Assembly: GCA_001643675.2 (NCBI GenBank) | Contig: LSRY02000063.1 | Location: 62,001 to 126,000, forward strand | Direction of reading: 5' to 3' | Source: Monocercomonoides exilis | Taxonomy: Eukaryota; Preaxostyla; Oxymonadida; Polymastigidae | Length of the DNA: 64,000 nt | Shown: in pieces, positions 22,204 through 34,100 of the stretch | How the letters are laid out: each line of letters opens with the position of its first letter | Position numbering within the stretch: position 1 is the first letter of the stretch | Translations under genes and position numbers: made by a program | The notes under the pieces: generated by a model | The model's database searches: none | The model's input: the letters and a program-made list of their open reading frames with translations, nothing else | What the model was told of the DNA's origin: nothing

Positions 22204-23300
22204 AGGAGATGGAGAAATGAAGTTGAACGTTTTGTTTGAGAAAACAACTATTTGAAGGTAGACATGTTGATGTTTTGTGATTTGTTTGGATTTATAGTGT
22301 TTATTTTCATAGAGAATGGATTTGTGAGTTTGCTATTGTTCTTCCAGATTTTTCGTTGTTCGAGGAGTGTTTGTTGTGATTTCATTTTTTGTATTCATTT
22401 TCAGGATTGTTTTTTTATTTCTGTTCAATGGAGTTGGTTCATTTCATTCAAAAATGAGGATTTCATTTCACATCTGACTCGTTTTTTATTGATTTTGTTT
22501 TTGTTTTGATTTTGATTTTGATTTTGATTTTGATTTTGATTTTGATTTTGATTGAAATATCCTTTTTTGTTCATTTGAAGTTTGTAATTCCTATTTTTCT
22601 CATAACTTTGTGTTATTCAGTTTTGCGATTTGTTCAGCAAGTTCCTTCAAGCACACAAATGGAATTTGATGTTCAAATGAGATATTTGTTCAATGTTTAT
22701 TATCACCTTTTATTGATGGGATATTATTCTTTGTTGATTCTTCCTGCTTGACTTCAGCCTTTGAATCGATTCATTCCATCCAACAACTTTAAGCTCCAAA
22801 CCAGCAACTTTCACTAGATTTTTAGTGTGTTTTTTCAGAACGTTTTTTGAGTTTTTTTTCAGCATTTTTTTCTTTTTTTTTCAGCATACAAATTTCGATT
22901 TTGAATGTTTTGATGTCAAAATAGCAAAGTGGAAAAGAATATAAAATATGAACTGAAAAATTAATTCATCAATTATGAAGTGGGTGATGTGTTATTTGTT
23001 TGAAAAAAGAAATTGAAAGATATGAATGAAGATGATCTATTTTCATTTTCAATTGTTTCAAAAACACAGATGACAGTTCCTTTTCATCACTCTTCAGGGT
23101 GATTCATTATTCGGTTCTGTTTGATGCTTTTTCAATGTTAATAATCTCAATGTTGAATGTATTTTTCTTTGGTGACTCACAGTTTGATAATGATTGTTCA
23201 AATGGAAGTGATCAAAGTGTTTGACAAAACACAAAAAAATAGCTTTGCCATTGTTGTTTCGAATGAAAACTTGCTATTTTTCATTTCATCACATGCGAAT
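22204..23300. other. 3' flank of the arm-1 surface gene, inside the duplication
   Basis: T-rich noncoding DNA. The matching arm-2 segment (about 40745-41860) is collinear in reverse. Several plus-strand frames are open only because the T-rich sequence lacks stops; their composition is Phe/Leu/Ile/Ser-rich and not protein-like. 3' UTR and termination signals are probably here. Confidence 0.55.
22503..22553. repeat. Hexanucleotide microsatellite (TTTTGA)n
   Basis: About eight uninterrupted units just 3' of the arm-1 surface gene. The arm-2 counterpart (41529-41574) is a mixed CAAAAT/CAAAAA tract, so this locus has diverged between arms. Confidence 0.9.
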
Positions 23301-23823
23301 CATTTGAGTGAATCATTTTATGGGACTTTTTATCTTATTGGGACTTTTTTTGTTTGAAGCTTCCAATCAATAAAAAATCCCTAATGAATTTCAACACATA
23401 TACAACACTTTTTAACTCGTTTCAGCAGATATTTTTGCAGTTTGTTTTTATATTTTGATTCATTTCTCATTGAGAAATTTCGTTTTTTTGAAAAATTTGA
23501 AACGACATTACCCAGCCAACCGGGCGTTTCCCATAGAATTAATGATATAAGGTGATATATCCGGACATTCAAGCTTTATTTGCACAAAATCATGAAAACT
23601 TTGTTTTGTTTTCAACTTTTGCAAAAATTTTCTATTTTCTTAACAAATTGAATTTTTAAATCCATATGCAAACGAAACATATATAATTAAATTATGTTTT
23701 GTAACTACAAAAAAAATTCAAGAATCAACCCATTTTATTCATCTTTTTTGATCAAAAAAAAAAATCAACAAAAAGAATTACACATCATCAATGAAATAGC
23801 TTGAATTTTCATATTTTTTATCT
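23301..23823. other. AT-rich DNA just inside the inverted-repeat spacer
   Basis: No gene is visible. A small GC-richer island at about 23507-23545 (ACCCAGCCAACCGGGCG) stands out from the AT-rich surroundings, but I could not fit it to a tRNA or other structural RNA. Confidence 0.45.
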
Positions 23824-24078
23824 GGGTGATTATTTTTGAAAGCATATTTTTTCTTTCAAAAATTTCGGTTCAAAGATTATACTAGAAAATAAAAAGAAGA
23901 ACACTGAAAAATGAAAACACTTACAAATGACATCATCATCTTTTTTTGAGCAATAAAATTTGTTTATAACACATTTGTGTTTAATTCAACATTCGAATAC
24001 AAAATCTTTTCCCAAATACAAACAGCATTTGAATAATCAATATCCCGAAAAAAGTTATGATTTCAAAAATAATCACCC
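23824..24078. mobile_element. MITE-like element, family 1, complete copy (255 bp)
   Basis: Perfect 18-bp terminal inverted repeats, GGGTGATTATTTTTGAAA at 23824-23841 and its reverse complement at 24061-24078, flanked on both sides by the same four bases ATCT (23820-23823 and 24079-24082), a likely target-site duplication. The interior is AT-rich and noncoding. Related copies lie at 24558-24840 and 37624-37882. No transposase is encoded, so it would be non-autonomous. Confidence 0.75.
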
Positions 24079-24310
24079 ATCTTGAATGCAAGTGAACAAC
24101 AATATCAATCCAACAAAGTTTAAAACATAGAATTTGAAGAAATCGCAAACTGTTAAGCATTCTTCCAAGTTTTGCCCTTGACAATATATCGTGTTAAAAT
24201 AAGTTTTGCAAATGGCAAGTCACATCACAATTATTTGCCATTCAGCAAAGAAAAGATTGAACACAATTCGAATTTCACACTTGTATTATTTGCTTAATTT
24301 CAAAAAAGTC

Positions 24311-24559
24311 AATATGTGTAATTCTTTTTGAAAAGTCGCAAATGTTTAATCGAAATTAATCAAAAATTTCATATTTTGCTCAAATTTCTGTTTCCACTCA
24401 CGAATCTTCAACAGAATGATTGAAATAGCATTATCCAGAAACAGATTCCATATTAGTGGAGTTTGGTAAATGTCAACAAAAATTTGAGCAAAATATGGAA
24501 TATATGATTTATTTGAAAATTTAACATTTGCGACTTTTCAAAAAGAATTTCCCATATGG
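24311..24559. mobile_element. MITE-like element, family 2, long inverted repeats
   Basis: AATTCTTTTTGAAAAGTCGC and the bases that follow (24320-24349) recur inverted at 24520-24549, with an inner pair CATATTTTGCTCAAATTT repeated inverted near 24490. The outer bases (AATATGTGT versus CCATATGGG) also pair imperfectly. The whole is a ~249-bp foldback-like element without coding capacity, abutting the family-1 copy to its right. Confidence 0.7.
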
Positions 24560-24792
24560 TTGATTATTTTTGTTATCATTTTTTTTATTCAAAAATATCT
24601 TGTCTAATATTTCCCTTGAATAGCTGCAGATCACTGAAAATTTAAAAGGCTCGTTGAAGACATCTGCATCTTTGTTTGAGCCAAAATATTTGTTTTTGAA
24701 CAGTTGTGAAAAATTTTAAATAAGAATACAAAATCCCCTTTTAATGACATTCAACTTTTGAAAAACAAACACTCCGAAAAAGGTTATGATTT

Positions 24793-24838
<46 letters not shown>

Positions 24839-24840
24839 AA
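24558..24840. mobile_element. MITE-like element, family 1, second copy with damaged right end
   Basis: The left end GGTTGATTATTTTTG and following TTTATTCAAAAAT match the family-1 left end. The right part (AAACACTCCGAAAAAGGTTA, then TGATTTCAAAA) matches the family-1 right end, but the terminal repeat is replaced by a 43-base A run, so the inverted end is lost. Confidence 0.6.
24794..24836. repeat. Uninterrupted poly(A) tract of 43 bases
   Basis: A pure A run starting inside the right end of the second family-1 element. It could be slippage expansion of the element's short A run, or a length error of sequencing. Confidence 0.9.
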
Positions 24841-25480
24841 AAAAGACGCAAGATGAATGAATGAGCATAGGCTTGCAAACAGCACAAACATCAGCGTTTG
24901 CAATCATTAACATTTATATTGATCATTTGAAGAATTTGAAAAGAGAATAAAATTGAAATGAAAGATCTTAAGTTGGATTATGGAAGTGAAACATAAATGC
25001 TAATTTTTGTAAAAAATACAATTTTTGACTACACTTTTTTCAAAGAAATCACTTGAGAAAAAGAGAAATCCAATTTAACCATTATTTCTGAAGGATAAAA
25101 ACAAAATTAGAAATGCTCCAAACATCAAGAAAATATGTTAAAAAATATACAAAATTATGAACAAGTTATTGAAGAAATAACGCTGTTTAAATATAGTCTG
25201 TGTACATTAAATTTCGATGAAGACTATTTGAGCATGCACCTTCAAATAAAATAGGAAAAATGCGTGTGAGAATTAAATGAATAACATTAAATTTGCCGTT
25301 CATGAAAACAGTGATAACAAAACTTATTTTTTTTAAAAAAAAAGAAAAAACATTATAAAGAGGTTTAAGACTTCAAAGAATAAAAAAAAGAAATAGGAAA
25401 ATGTTTGATATATTTTGGGTTAAAACAAAAAATCTATAACATTTTCAATAGTATTTTTACGATTGTCAAATAAAAGACAT
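24841..25480. other. AT-rich intergenic DNA
   Basis: Between the MITE cluster and the 3' end of the EVH1 gene. I see no ORF with coding character and no structural RNA. Confidence 0.5.
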
Positions 25481-26151
25481 TTATGAAGCTCTCTGAACAG
25501 CAATGAGTTGCATAATTTGATTTTCAAGTTCTGTAGTTTTCTGTTCAATGTATTCTCTCATTCGCTCTGCAAAACGTTCCATTTCTTCTTGAAAAGTTAT
25601 TGTATCTAAACATACACCAAATTATCTTTTCGATGATATTCATGAAATAAAAATACACACCGTAGGATCCAGAAGAAGCTTGAGAAGAAACTGCTTCAGC
25701 TTGCATTAATTGAGGTTGAGTTTGCGCTGTTAAAGAAACAGCTTCTCTTTCATTAGAAATAAAAGAAGACGCAGATTGTGTAGTACTTTTATTAATAATT
25801 GCAGTTGCAGTTGAAACAAATTTTTCTGCATCTTCAGGATTCATAAAGTTCAAGCCGAAAGTTAATCCGCTTCCAACTAAAACACTAACAAATAACTCGT
25901 TATGCTTTTGTGGTAAGTCTTTTGAAAAATATTCATTAATAACAAATGCCTGGCAAAGCAATGATCTCAACGTTAATTCAAAAAGAAAAAGATTCTAGAC
26001 AAACTTGCGATTCGTCAACCCCAATCAGGCGAAATGTGTTTTCTTCAGTATTTTGATAAATAGAAAGGCTTATATTTCCTTTTGTAACCCATTTTGAAAC
26101 ATCTAAAACGCTCCAAACGCAAAGAGCCTGAAATTTTGCTACTTCGGGCAT
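25481..26151 (-). CDS. Small EVH1/WH1-domain protein with C-terminal coiled coil, three exons
   Basis: Exons (minus strand) 26005-26151, 25661-25949 and 25481-25605 join in frame to 186 residues. The introns are 55 nt (GTTTGT..CCAG, phase 0) and 55 nt (GTGTGT..TTAG, phase 1). Residues ~1-105 form an EVH1/WH1 domain: ALCVWSVLDVSKWVTKGNIS, IYQNTEENTFRLIGVD and TFGLNFMNPEDAEKF match the VASP/Homer pattern (strand 1, YHN..NSFRVVG, WGLNF.S.EDA..F). A Ser/Gln/Ala-rich linker follows. Then comes an amphipathic helix (EEMERFAERMREYIEQKTTE) resembling an oligomerisation coiled coil. EVH1 domains bind Pro-rich ligands and connect membranes to actin; the domain order (EVH1, linker, coiled coil) recalls a minimal Ena/VASP or Homer. 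No EVH2 actin-binding motifs are visible. It lies head to head with the RanBP1 gene. Confidence 0.8.
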
Positions 26152-26225
26152 GATCTCAAATATTAAATAACAATGGGTATTCTGATATTAAACAACTAAA
26201 GTTTGGTTATGATCAAATAGAAAAA
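26152..26225. promoter_or_regulatory. 74-bp bidirectional promoter between EVH1 and RanBP1 genes
   Basis: The ATGs of the two divergent genes lie only 74 bases apart. GATCAAAT sits at 26211-26218, eight bases before the RanBP1 ATG, matching the site before the gene at 3849. The promoter role is inferred from position. Confidence 0.45.
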
Positions 26226-27078
26226 ATGAGCAAAGTTGAAGAAACTGGTGTAGATGAAACATATTCCCGTCAATTCGAGCCTGTCATGGTTTTACCAGAA
26301 GTTAAAATGTCGACAGGTGAAGAAGGTGAAGATTGCCTTTGGAAATGGTGTGTGATCCTAAATGTTCAAAACAAATGAGAATATATCTAATATTATTTTA
26401 TTTAATACTGTTATAAAAGTCGTGCAAAATTGCTCCGATTGTTTAAATCAGAATCAACTACAGAATGGTTCGATCAATTTTTTATTTGAACTAATTGGAT
26501 ATATTTGCTCTTCAACGAATTAGGAAAGAAAGAGGTGTTGGAGATGTCAAATTTTTAAGAAAAAGAGGAACTGAAAATGTTCGTTTGATTATGAGAAGAC
26601 AACACACTTTGAAAATCTGCCTCAATCATTACAGTTTGTACCAATATTATTTTTGATTATCTAACTTTCAATTAGTCATACCATCACTCAAGCTCCAAGC
26701 AAACTCAGGAAGTGACAAGGCATGGGTCTGGGCTGCAAGTGATTTTGATGGAGAAAAAATGACCGATGAAATATTTTGTATCCGTTTCAATTTAGTAGAA
26801 GGTTAATATTTCTCATACATTTATCAAAGTTCATTTTAATACAATTACAAAACGTTAACATTTTAGAGGCACAGAAGTTTAAGGAACTTTTTGAAAGATG
26901 CGCAAAACAAGATAAAGTTGGAGAAATTCCCGTGATGCAGGACGATAAAAAAGAAGAAAAGAAAGAAGAAAAGCCAGAAGAGAAAGCAGAAGAAAAGAAA
27001 GAGGAGAAAGCAGAAGAAAAGAAAGAAGAGAAGACAGAAGAAAAGAAAGAAGAAAAAACTGAAGAGAAAAAAGAGTAA
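26226..27078 (+). CDS. RANBP1: Ran-binding protein 1 (RanBD domain), five exons
   Basis: Exons 26226-26347, 26420-26467, 26524-26633, 26676-26801 and 26867-27078 join in frame to 205 residues. The introns are 72, 56, 42 and 65 nt (GTGTGT, GTTCGA, GTTTGT, GTTAAT donors; AAG/TAG acceptors). Each join reproduces RanBP1 consensus across the boundary: [63 protein letters not shown] and [13 protein letters not shown]. RanBP1 binds Ran-GTP and, with RanGAP, promotes GTP hydrolysis and release of nuclear export complexes in the cytoplasm. The acidic N-terminal FEPVMVLPE start of the RanBD is intact. The tail is a Lys/Glu repeat ([15 protein letters not shown]) unlike animal RanBP1. The stop at 27076 overlaps a GTAAGT, so a further 3' exon cannot be fully excluded. 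Confidence 0.9.
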
Positions 27079-28113
27079 GTTGATTGAAAGAAACAAATTT
27101 TTCTCTTTTTAATTTAAAAGATTATCTTTAATCAATTCCATTTTTTGAAACGTCTTTTTTATAGTGTTTTAAAAATGAATTAAAATTTCTTCTTTCGACT
27201 GGAAATTTTAGAAAATAAGCTCTATCAAGACAAACGAATTATCCTATTGTATTTTCAATATTTATTTTCAACTTTAAATTGAAATGGAAAATGATTATAG
27301 TAGATATATATGAGATCTGATGAAAATAAAGTGAATATCCAAATGAATAAAAGAACACATAAATACAGAAAAAAATGATAATTTAATTAATAAATTATAA
27401 TTTTGTTTGAAAAATACAAGACAAAATCATTTCGAATAAAAAAAAGAATATCAGTCGAAAGATGGTGTTCATCCTCCAGTTTTTAAAGTCAGGAGATGAG
27501 AAAAATATTTTGCATCATTATTGACAAAAAGATAAAAATTTAAACACTTTCACCTCTAAAATTCAAATAACCTTGACACTGAACACATCATTTCATACCA
27601 TATTGTCCTTATAAAAACTGTTAAAAGTTCATAAGACTTCGAAAAAGACAGATGTCAAATCGTTCGGAAAACAAGTGTCACGTATGTTAAAATAATTTTC
27701 TTTTATTTACCATTTATATGCTTATAAAATATTATTGAATAAACAACAAAGAACAACAATCACATCGCTCTTTATTGCAAGAAAAAAATAAACAATATTA
27801 TTGTCATTTGCGGAATTTCCAATGAAAAATGAATATAGCAATTATTAGAAATGGATCAGTTTGGTTTGATGTTTGATTGCAATTTAAAAAAAATAATAAG
27901 CAAATATATAAAAAATATAGACGTACTATTTTTAAATATTTCAAAATTTTCCTTTCTTTGTTCATTCACTTTTAAATATGAAATATATCAACAGATTTTT
28001 TTTTTTAAAATTTTAAAAAAAAATCAACGCTAAAAAGTGTATAATAAAAATACATTCATCAATTGGATAAATTAAAATATATTAAAAGAATATTCAACTT
28101 ATTTAGTGAGTTA
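27079..28113. other. AT-rich convergent spacer
   Basis: The RanBP1 and MYST genes converge here. Long A/T runs with AATAAA-like hexamers are present. The only open frame (27851-28033) has no ordered composition and is not called. Confidence 0.5.
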
Positions 28114-31100
28114 TCAGAAATTCAAACGAGATGGAGAAAGATATTGATCAGAAGTGGTTGCATAGTTGGAAGGACGAGTAGGAGGAGATGAAGAGAAAGG
28201 AGAAGAAAAATGTTGATTTGACGAAGAAAGAGAAGAAGAAGAAAAAGAAGAAGAAAGAGAAGAAGAAGAAGAAGAAAGAGAAGGAAAAGAAGAAGTGACA
28301 TGGGAGAAACGAGAAGGAACTCGAAACTGCAAAACGGAAGAAGAAGAAGGAGGAGAAGAAGAATTTGAAGAAGAAAAAGAAGGAGAAGGAGAAGAAAGAG
28401 AAGAAGAAGAAGATTCAGTTGAGCGTTTCAATTTTGAAGCAAAAAACCAATCAGAAAAGGAAGAGAAAGACGAAGTTATACCAGAAAGATATGGAGAAGA
28501 CAAAGAAGAAGGAGAAGAGGAAAGAGGAGAGGAAGAAAGAGAAGAAGAGGAGGAAGAAAGAGGAGAAGAAGAAAGATGAGAGGGAGAAGAAGAAAGAGAA
28601 GAAGAAAGAGAAGAAGAAAGAGAAGAAGAAAGAGGAGAAGCTTTTCCTCTGAGGAAAGGAGAAGGGAGAAGGTTTGAAGAGGCGGAGAGAGAAAGAGAAT
28701 TTTGATAGTAAAATTTGGGAGGAGTTTTTGGGATTTCATATTTTGGCATATTTGAAGAGGAAGAAGAGGAAGAAGAAGAAGAAAGAGAAGAAGAAGAAGG
28801 AGGAGGAGAAGAAAGAGAAGAAAGAGAAGAAGAAAGAGAAGAAGAGGAAGAAAGAGGAGAAGAAGAAGAAGATGATGATATTGTTTGTTCAGAAGAAGAA
28901 TTCAAAGAAGAAGGAGAAGAAAAACGAGAAGGGCGACGAGGATGAGGGGGAGACAAAGAAGAAGAAGAAGAAGAAGAAGAAGAAGAAAGAGAAGAAAGAG
29001 AAGAAAGAGAAGAAAGAGGAGGAGGAGGAGAAGAAGAATTTGAAGAAGAAGAATTCAAAGAAGAAATAGAAGAAGAAATATTATTATCCATATTATCCAT
29101 ATTATTTCTTCCTTTTCCTTCTTTCCATTCTCTTTCATTGGAAATTTTCTTCATTTCTGTTTGTTTGTGTGGCTGATTCGTTTGAAGAGGCGAAAAAAGC
29201 GAAGAAGTAAATTTTGAGCTGTTTTGATGGGGACGAAAGGGAGAACGAGAGAAGGAGGATGAATGAGAGAGAGAGGGAGAAGAAGAAGAGGAAGGAGAGG
29301 AAGAAGGAGAGGAGGAAGGAGAAGAAGAAGGAGAAGAAGAAGGAGAAGAAGGAGAAGAGGAGGAAAAAGATGAATGAGAGGAATAAGGAGAAGATGATGA
29401 AGAAATAGAAGAAGATGTTGATGATGATTGAAAACGAGAAGAAACTGGTGACAAAGAAGGAGATGAGGAAGATGAGGAAGAGGAGGAGGAGAAAGAAGAA
29501 GATAAAGAAGATAAAGATGCCGAAAGCGAAGACGAAAACAAACGCGAAGCGAAACTTTTGCCGGCAGCTGTATTTTGTATTTGGGAAGGAGAAACATTCG
29601 AATTTTGGGTCTCTGCGGAATTGCTGAGTTGCGGAATTTTTTGCCAGCCGTTTTGTTTGTTGTCACTTTTGATCGATTTAGCTGTGTTATTGTCCGTTTC
29701 ATTCATTGTTCTGTTTGTCTTCATTGTTTTTCCTTTTAAAATGGAATGTTCTCTTTCTCTTTCTCTCTCTTTCTCTTTTTCTCTTTCTCTTTCTCTTTCT
29801 TTTCCCTTCTCCAACTGCTGTTGATATTGCTGAATGAATGAAAAAGACTCATTTTCTGTGTTTTGCTCTGTCTTTCTGTGGGCAAAAGGAAGAGAAGAAG
29901 AAGAAGAAGAAGAAGAATTTGTGTTAACTTTGTTGAAAATGAAGGAAATTGCTTTGTTTGTATCATTGTTTGAAACACTCTTTGGAGAAGAAGAGGAAGA
30001 TGAAAGAGAAGAGGAAAGAAATGAGGTGGAGGGAGAAGAAGAAGAAGAAGAAATTGCATTCAATTTTGAGTGTGTTTCATGAATAGATGAAGGAGGAGGC
30101 GGAGGAGGAGGAATAAAATATTTGTAGAAGGGAGGGCGAGAGAAAGGAATATTGTTGACAGAAGAAGAAGAAGAAGAAGAAGAAGAGGAAGAGGAAGAGG
30201 AAGAAGAAGAAGAAGATGATGATAAAGAAGGAGAAGGAGAAGGAAAAGAAGAAGAAGAAGAACGAGAAGAGAGAAAGGATCTTAATATTTCAATGTTTGT
30301 TTTCTCATTCGCTTTCTTTTCCTCGTTTTCGCTTTCTTCATCAATTTTCCTTCTTTTCAATGAGCTTCTATGAAATGAAGGAGAAGGAGAAGGAGATGAA
30401 GAAGGAGATGAAGAAGAAGAGGAAGAAGAGAAAGAGGAAGAAGAAGAAGAAGAAGTGCTTTTCATTTCGATTTGGCTAAGGTTTCTTCTTCTTCTTCTTC
30501 TCTTTCTCTTTTTGCCCTTTCTTCTGTATGAATATTCTGTGTAATCATCATCATCTTCATCATCTTCTTCTTCTGTTGTCAAATTTTCGTCTTCTTCTTC
30601 TTCTTCTTCCTCTCCTTCTTTCTCTCTCTCTTTCATTTTAGCTTTTTCTCTTGCTTTTTCTTTGACTTTTTCATTGAATTCTTTCAACGCCTTCATTTTC
30701 TTCATCCTCTTCTCTTCTTCCTTCCTTTCTCTTTCTCTTTCTCTTTCTCTTTCTTCTTCTTCATTTTCTTCATCTGTGAAATAATCTTCCAATTCTTCTT
30801 CTTCTCCCTCTCTTCTTTTTATCTTCCTCATTTCATCTTTTTCATCATCCCATAATTCTTCTTTCTCTTTCTCTTTCTCTTTCTCTTTCTCTTTCTCTTT
30901 CTCTCTTCCCTCTTCCTTCTCCTCTTTCTCTTCTCCTTTCTCTCTTCTTTCTCCTTCTCCTTCATCATTAACGTCAACATCTTCTCCTTCTCCTTCTCCT
31001 TCTTCTTCTTCCTTCTCTTCTTCTTCTTCTTCCTCTTCCTCTTCTTCCTCATCCAATCTGACTCTTCTCTTCTTCTTCGGTGCTCGATACAACTTCACAC

Positions 31101-34100
31101 TCACAAATCCTGCTAATCCTTCTTGTTTGTTTATTCCTCCTCTTTCTCTTTCTCCTCTTTCTCCTCTTTCTCTTCTTTCTTCTTCTTCTTCTTCTTCTTC
31201 TTCTTTTCTTTCTCCTTTCTCTCTTTCTCTTTCTCTTTCTCTTTCTCCTTCTCTTCCATTATTTCCTATCAAATATTCATTTTGCGCATTTTGTGTGTTT
31301 TGTGTGTCTTTCAAAGAAGACATTTCATTTGCATCGAATTCTTCTGAAGTTTCATCAAACAAATCATCATCATCTTCCAATGGAGTTAAACTAAATGAAG
31401 AAGAAAGAGAAGAAGAAGAAGAAGAAAATGAGGAAGAGGAAGAGGAAGAAGAGGAAGAAGAAAGAGAAGAAGAAGAAGAAGAAGAAGAAGAAACAGTTTG
31501 TGTGGTGAATACAGAAGGTGAATTGGAAGAAAAAGACATACTTTTTTGAGATGAAGAGGAAAGAGAAGAAAGAGAAGAAGAAGAAGAAGAGGAGGAGGAG
31601 GAAGAAGATGATGAAGGAGAAAGAGAAGAAGGAGAAGAAGAAGGAGAAAGAGAAGAAGAAGGTTTTGTAAGAATATTTGTGGATGTGCTGATGTTATCAG
31701 CTGAAGGAGCAATTGAAGAGGAAGAGGAAGATGAAAGGGAAACAGAAGAATTTTGTAGATTTGATGTGATTGGAGAAAGAGAAGAGGAAAGAGAAGAAGA
31801 GGAAGAAGAAGAAGAGGAAGAGGAAGAGGAAGAAGATGAAATGTTGAGTTGAAGTGAGTATTGAGCAGAAAGAGAAGCATTTGAAGAGGAAGAAGACAAT
31901 TGTGATGATGATAATGTTGATGTTAATGAAGATGTTTGAGGAAGAGAAGGAGAAAGAGGAGAAAGAAAGGAAGAAGGAAAGGAAGAGGAAGAGGAAGAAG
32001 AAGAAGAAGAAGAAGATATTTCTGTGTTTGAGGATGAATGTGAATCAACAATCATGTTTTTATCATCATTTGCTTTTGTTTGGACTTGAAACTCATTCAT
32101 AAGAGAAGAGGAAGAAGAAGAAGAAGAAGAGGAGGAGGAGGAAGAAGAAGATAAAGAAATATTCGAATTCTCATCAGCATCATCAGAATTTTTCATCTCA
32201 ATTTTTTTATCCAAAACTTGTAACATTTCAATTTTTATTCCGTTTTCTTCCTTTTTCATTGTTTTTTCTTCGATTTGCGTGTCCAACTGCTTCTTCAACA
32301 GCTTATTCATCTCTTCATCAGCATCATCAGCATCATCATTTTCTTCATGATTGTAATTAGAAAATTTGTTGATATTTAATTCTGTGTTGTTTTCCTCTTC
32401 TTTCTTCACATCTTCTTCCTCTTCCTCTTCCTCTCCTTCCTTCTTCCCCCTCTTCTTCTCTTCCTCTTCCTCTTCTTCCTCTTCTTTCTCCTCTTTATCT
32501 TTCTTCTTCTCTCCTTCTTCTTCTTCTTCTCCTTCTCCTTCTCTCTTTCTCTCTCTCCTTCCTTCCTCTGCTGTTTCTTCACTTGTGCTGTCATCTGCCA
32601 GCAGCTCTAACAAAACAGCTGTTCCATTCCGTTTCGTTCCATTTTTCTGTCTCATCCTCCTCCTCCTCCTCCTTCTCTTTACAACCACACCATCTGCTAA
32701 TGAAATCTCCTTCTCTTCTTTCTCTTTCTCTTTCTCTTTATTGTCATTGTCTTCATCACTAACGTTTATGTTATCTTCATTGTCATCATAAATATCTTCT
32801 CTTTCTTCTTCTCCTCCTTCTTCTCCTTCTCCTTCTCCTCCTTCTTCCTCTTCCTCGTCATTCACATCCTCCACAACCATCTTATTCTTATTCACTCCAT
32901 TTCCTCCAAAAACATTCAAAATATTCGAAGAATTCGAAGAATGAGCCAAATTCCCAGCCAAACCAGCTGCTCCGCTGTTCTTTCTTGGCCTTCCTGGCCC
33001 TCTTCGTATTTTGTCTGCCATTCCGTTTCCTCCTCCTCCTCCTCCTTTTTCTTCTTTTTTGCTACTTGAATTATCTCGAATTATAATCACTTCTGTTTTC
33101 ATATTCTCTTTTTTCCTTTCTTTCACTTCTCTTCCTTCTCTCCCTTCTCTCCCTTCTTTTCCTTCACTTCCTTCCTTTCTATCATTTATTCCACTTTGCA
33201 TTCCATTTCCTCTTTCTCCCTTTCCCATCATCATCATCACATTCGCATTCGCATTCGCATTCGCATTCATTGCCATCATCGTCTTCATTTGAAGTTGCTG
33301 AGAATTCTGAGCGTTTTGCTTCATCATCCCCTTCTCTCTCATTCTGCTGTTTTCCTCTTTCGCTTCACTTCCTCTGCGAAAAGGCGAGTCAATTCTTCTT
33401 TTCTGCTCAGCCGTGCCACGCTGCCTGTTTGTTCTGTCTGAAGGAGAACGAACAGAAAGAGAATGGCGCATCGAATGAGAAGAAGAAGAAGAAGAAGAAG
33501 AAGAAGAAGAAGAAGAGGAGGAGGAGGAGGAAAAGGAAGAAGAGGACGGAGAATAAGAAGCAGCTGCAATAAAAGGTTGATATATTCCTGTTGATAAGTC
33601 ATAAATTGTCTGAATCGAAGAAGAAGGAGAAGAAGAAGCAGAAGAAGCAGAAGAAGAATAAAACCCGTTTTTTGCCTCATTCACATACGGCGACGACACT
33701 CTTCTTCTTCTTCCATCCAGCAGCTCCTTCTCCCTCTCCCTCTCCTTCTCCCTCTCTTTCTCTCTTTCTCTCTCTTGCTCCTTCGATATGCGTGGCCAGG
33801 GCGTCCAGCTAAGCAGAGCAGGGTTGATCCATCTCTTCTTCTTCCCTTCTGCTGCCTTCAGCTCAGCCTCAATTATCTGCCTCATCTCTGCATACGTCTG
33901 CGCGGCGGAACTACAAGAAAAAGAGGAGGAGGAGGAGGAGGAGGAGGAAGAGGAGGAAGAGGAGGAGGAAGAAGAATTGAAAGAGGAGGATGAAGATGAA
34001 CTACGGACTGCTGTTCCTGTTCCCCATTGCTTAGTTCTTCTTCTTCTTTTGATTGGCGTATTTTGGGCACAAATGGAAGGGGAAGGGGAAGGAGAAGGTG

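Larger units (their letters stand above)
12295..23300 (+). repeat. Arm 1 of an ~11 kb inverted segmental duplication
   Basis: The sequence is highly similar to the reverse complement of about 40745-51765. The similarity covers coding and noncoding DNA: the small ORFs at 12.4-12.9 kb, the upstream region, the whole large surface protein gene, and the 3' flank with its hexanucleotide tract. The outer edge is near 12295, where arm 2 turns into a CTT repeat instead. The inner edge is near 23270-23300, just after TTGTTTCGAATGAA. Arms differ by scattered substitutions and small indels, so they are not an exact copy. Coordinates are by eye, within about 50 bases. Confidence 0.85.

Noticed and set aside
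23500-23550. GC-rich island as a tRNA or small structural RNA
   Set aside because: No T-loop consensus, acceptor stem or other recognisable fold could be built around it by eye.
27070-27090. GTAAGT at the RanBP1 stop as a further intron donor
   Set aside because: The stop codon follows a normal acidic tail and no acceptor with a convincing following exon was visible downstream.
28295-29069. Long plus-strand Glu/Lys frames across the MYST gene
   Set aside because: They are the complement of Ser codons in the long MYST frame. GA-rich repeats lack stops in several frames, so openness is not evidence.
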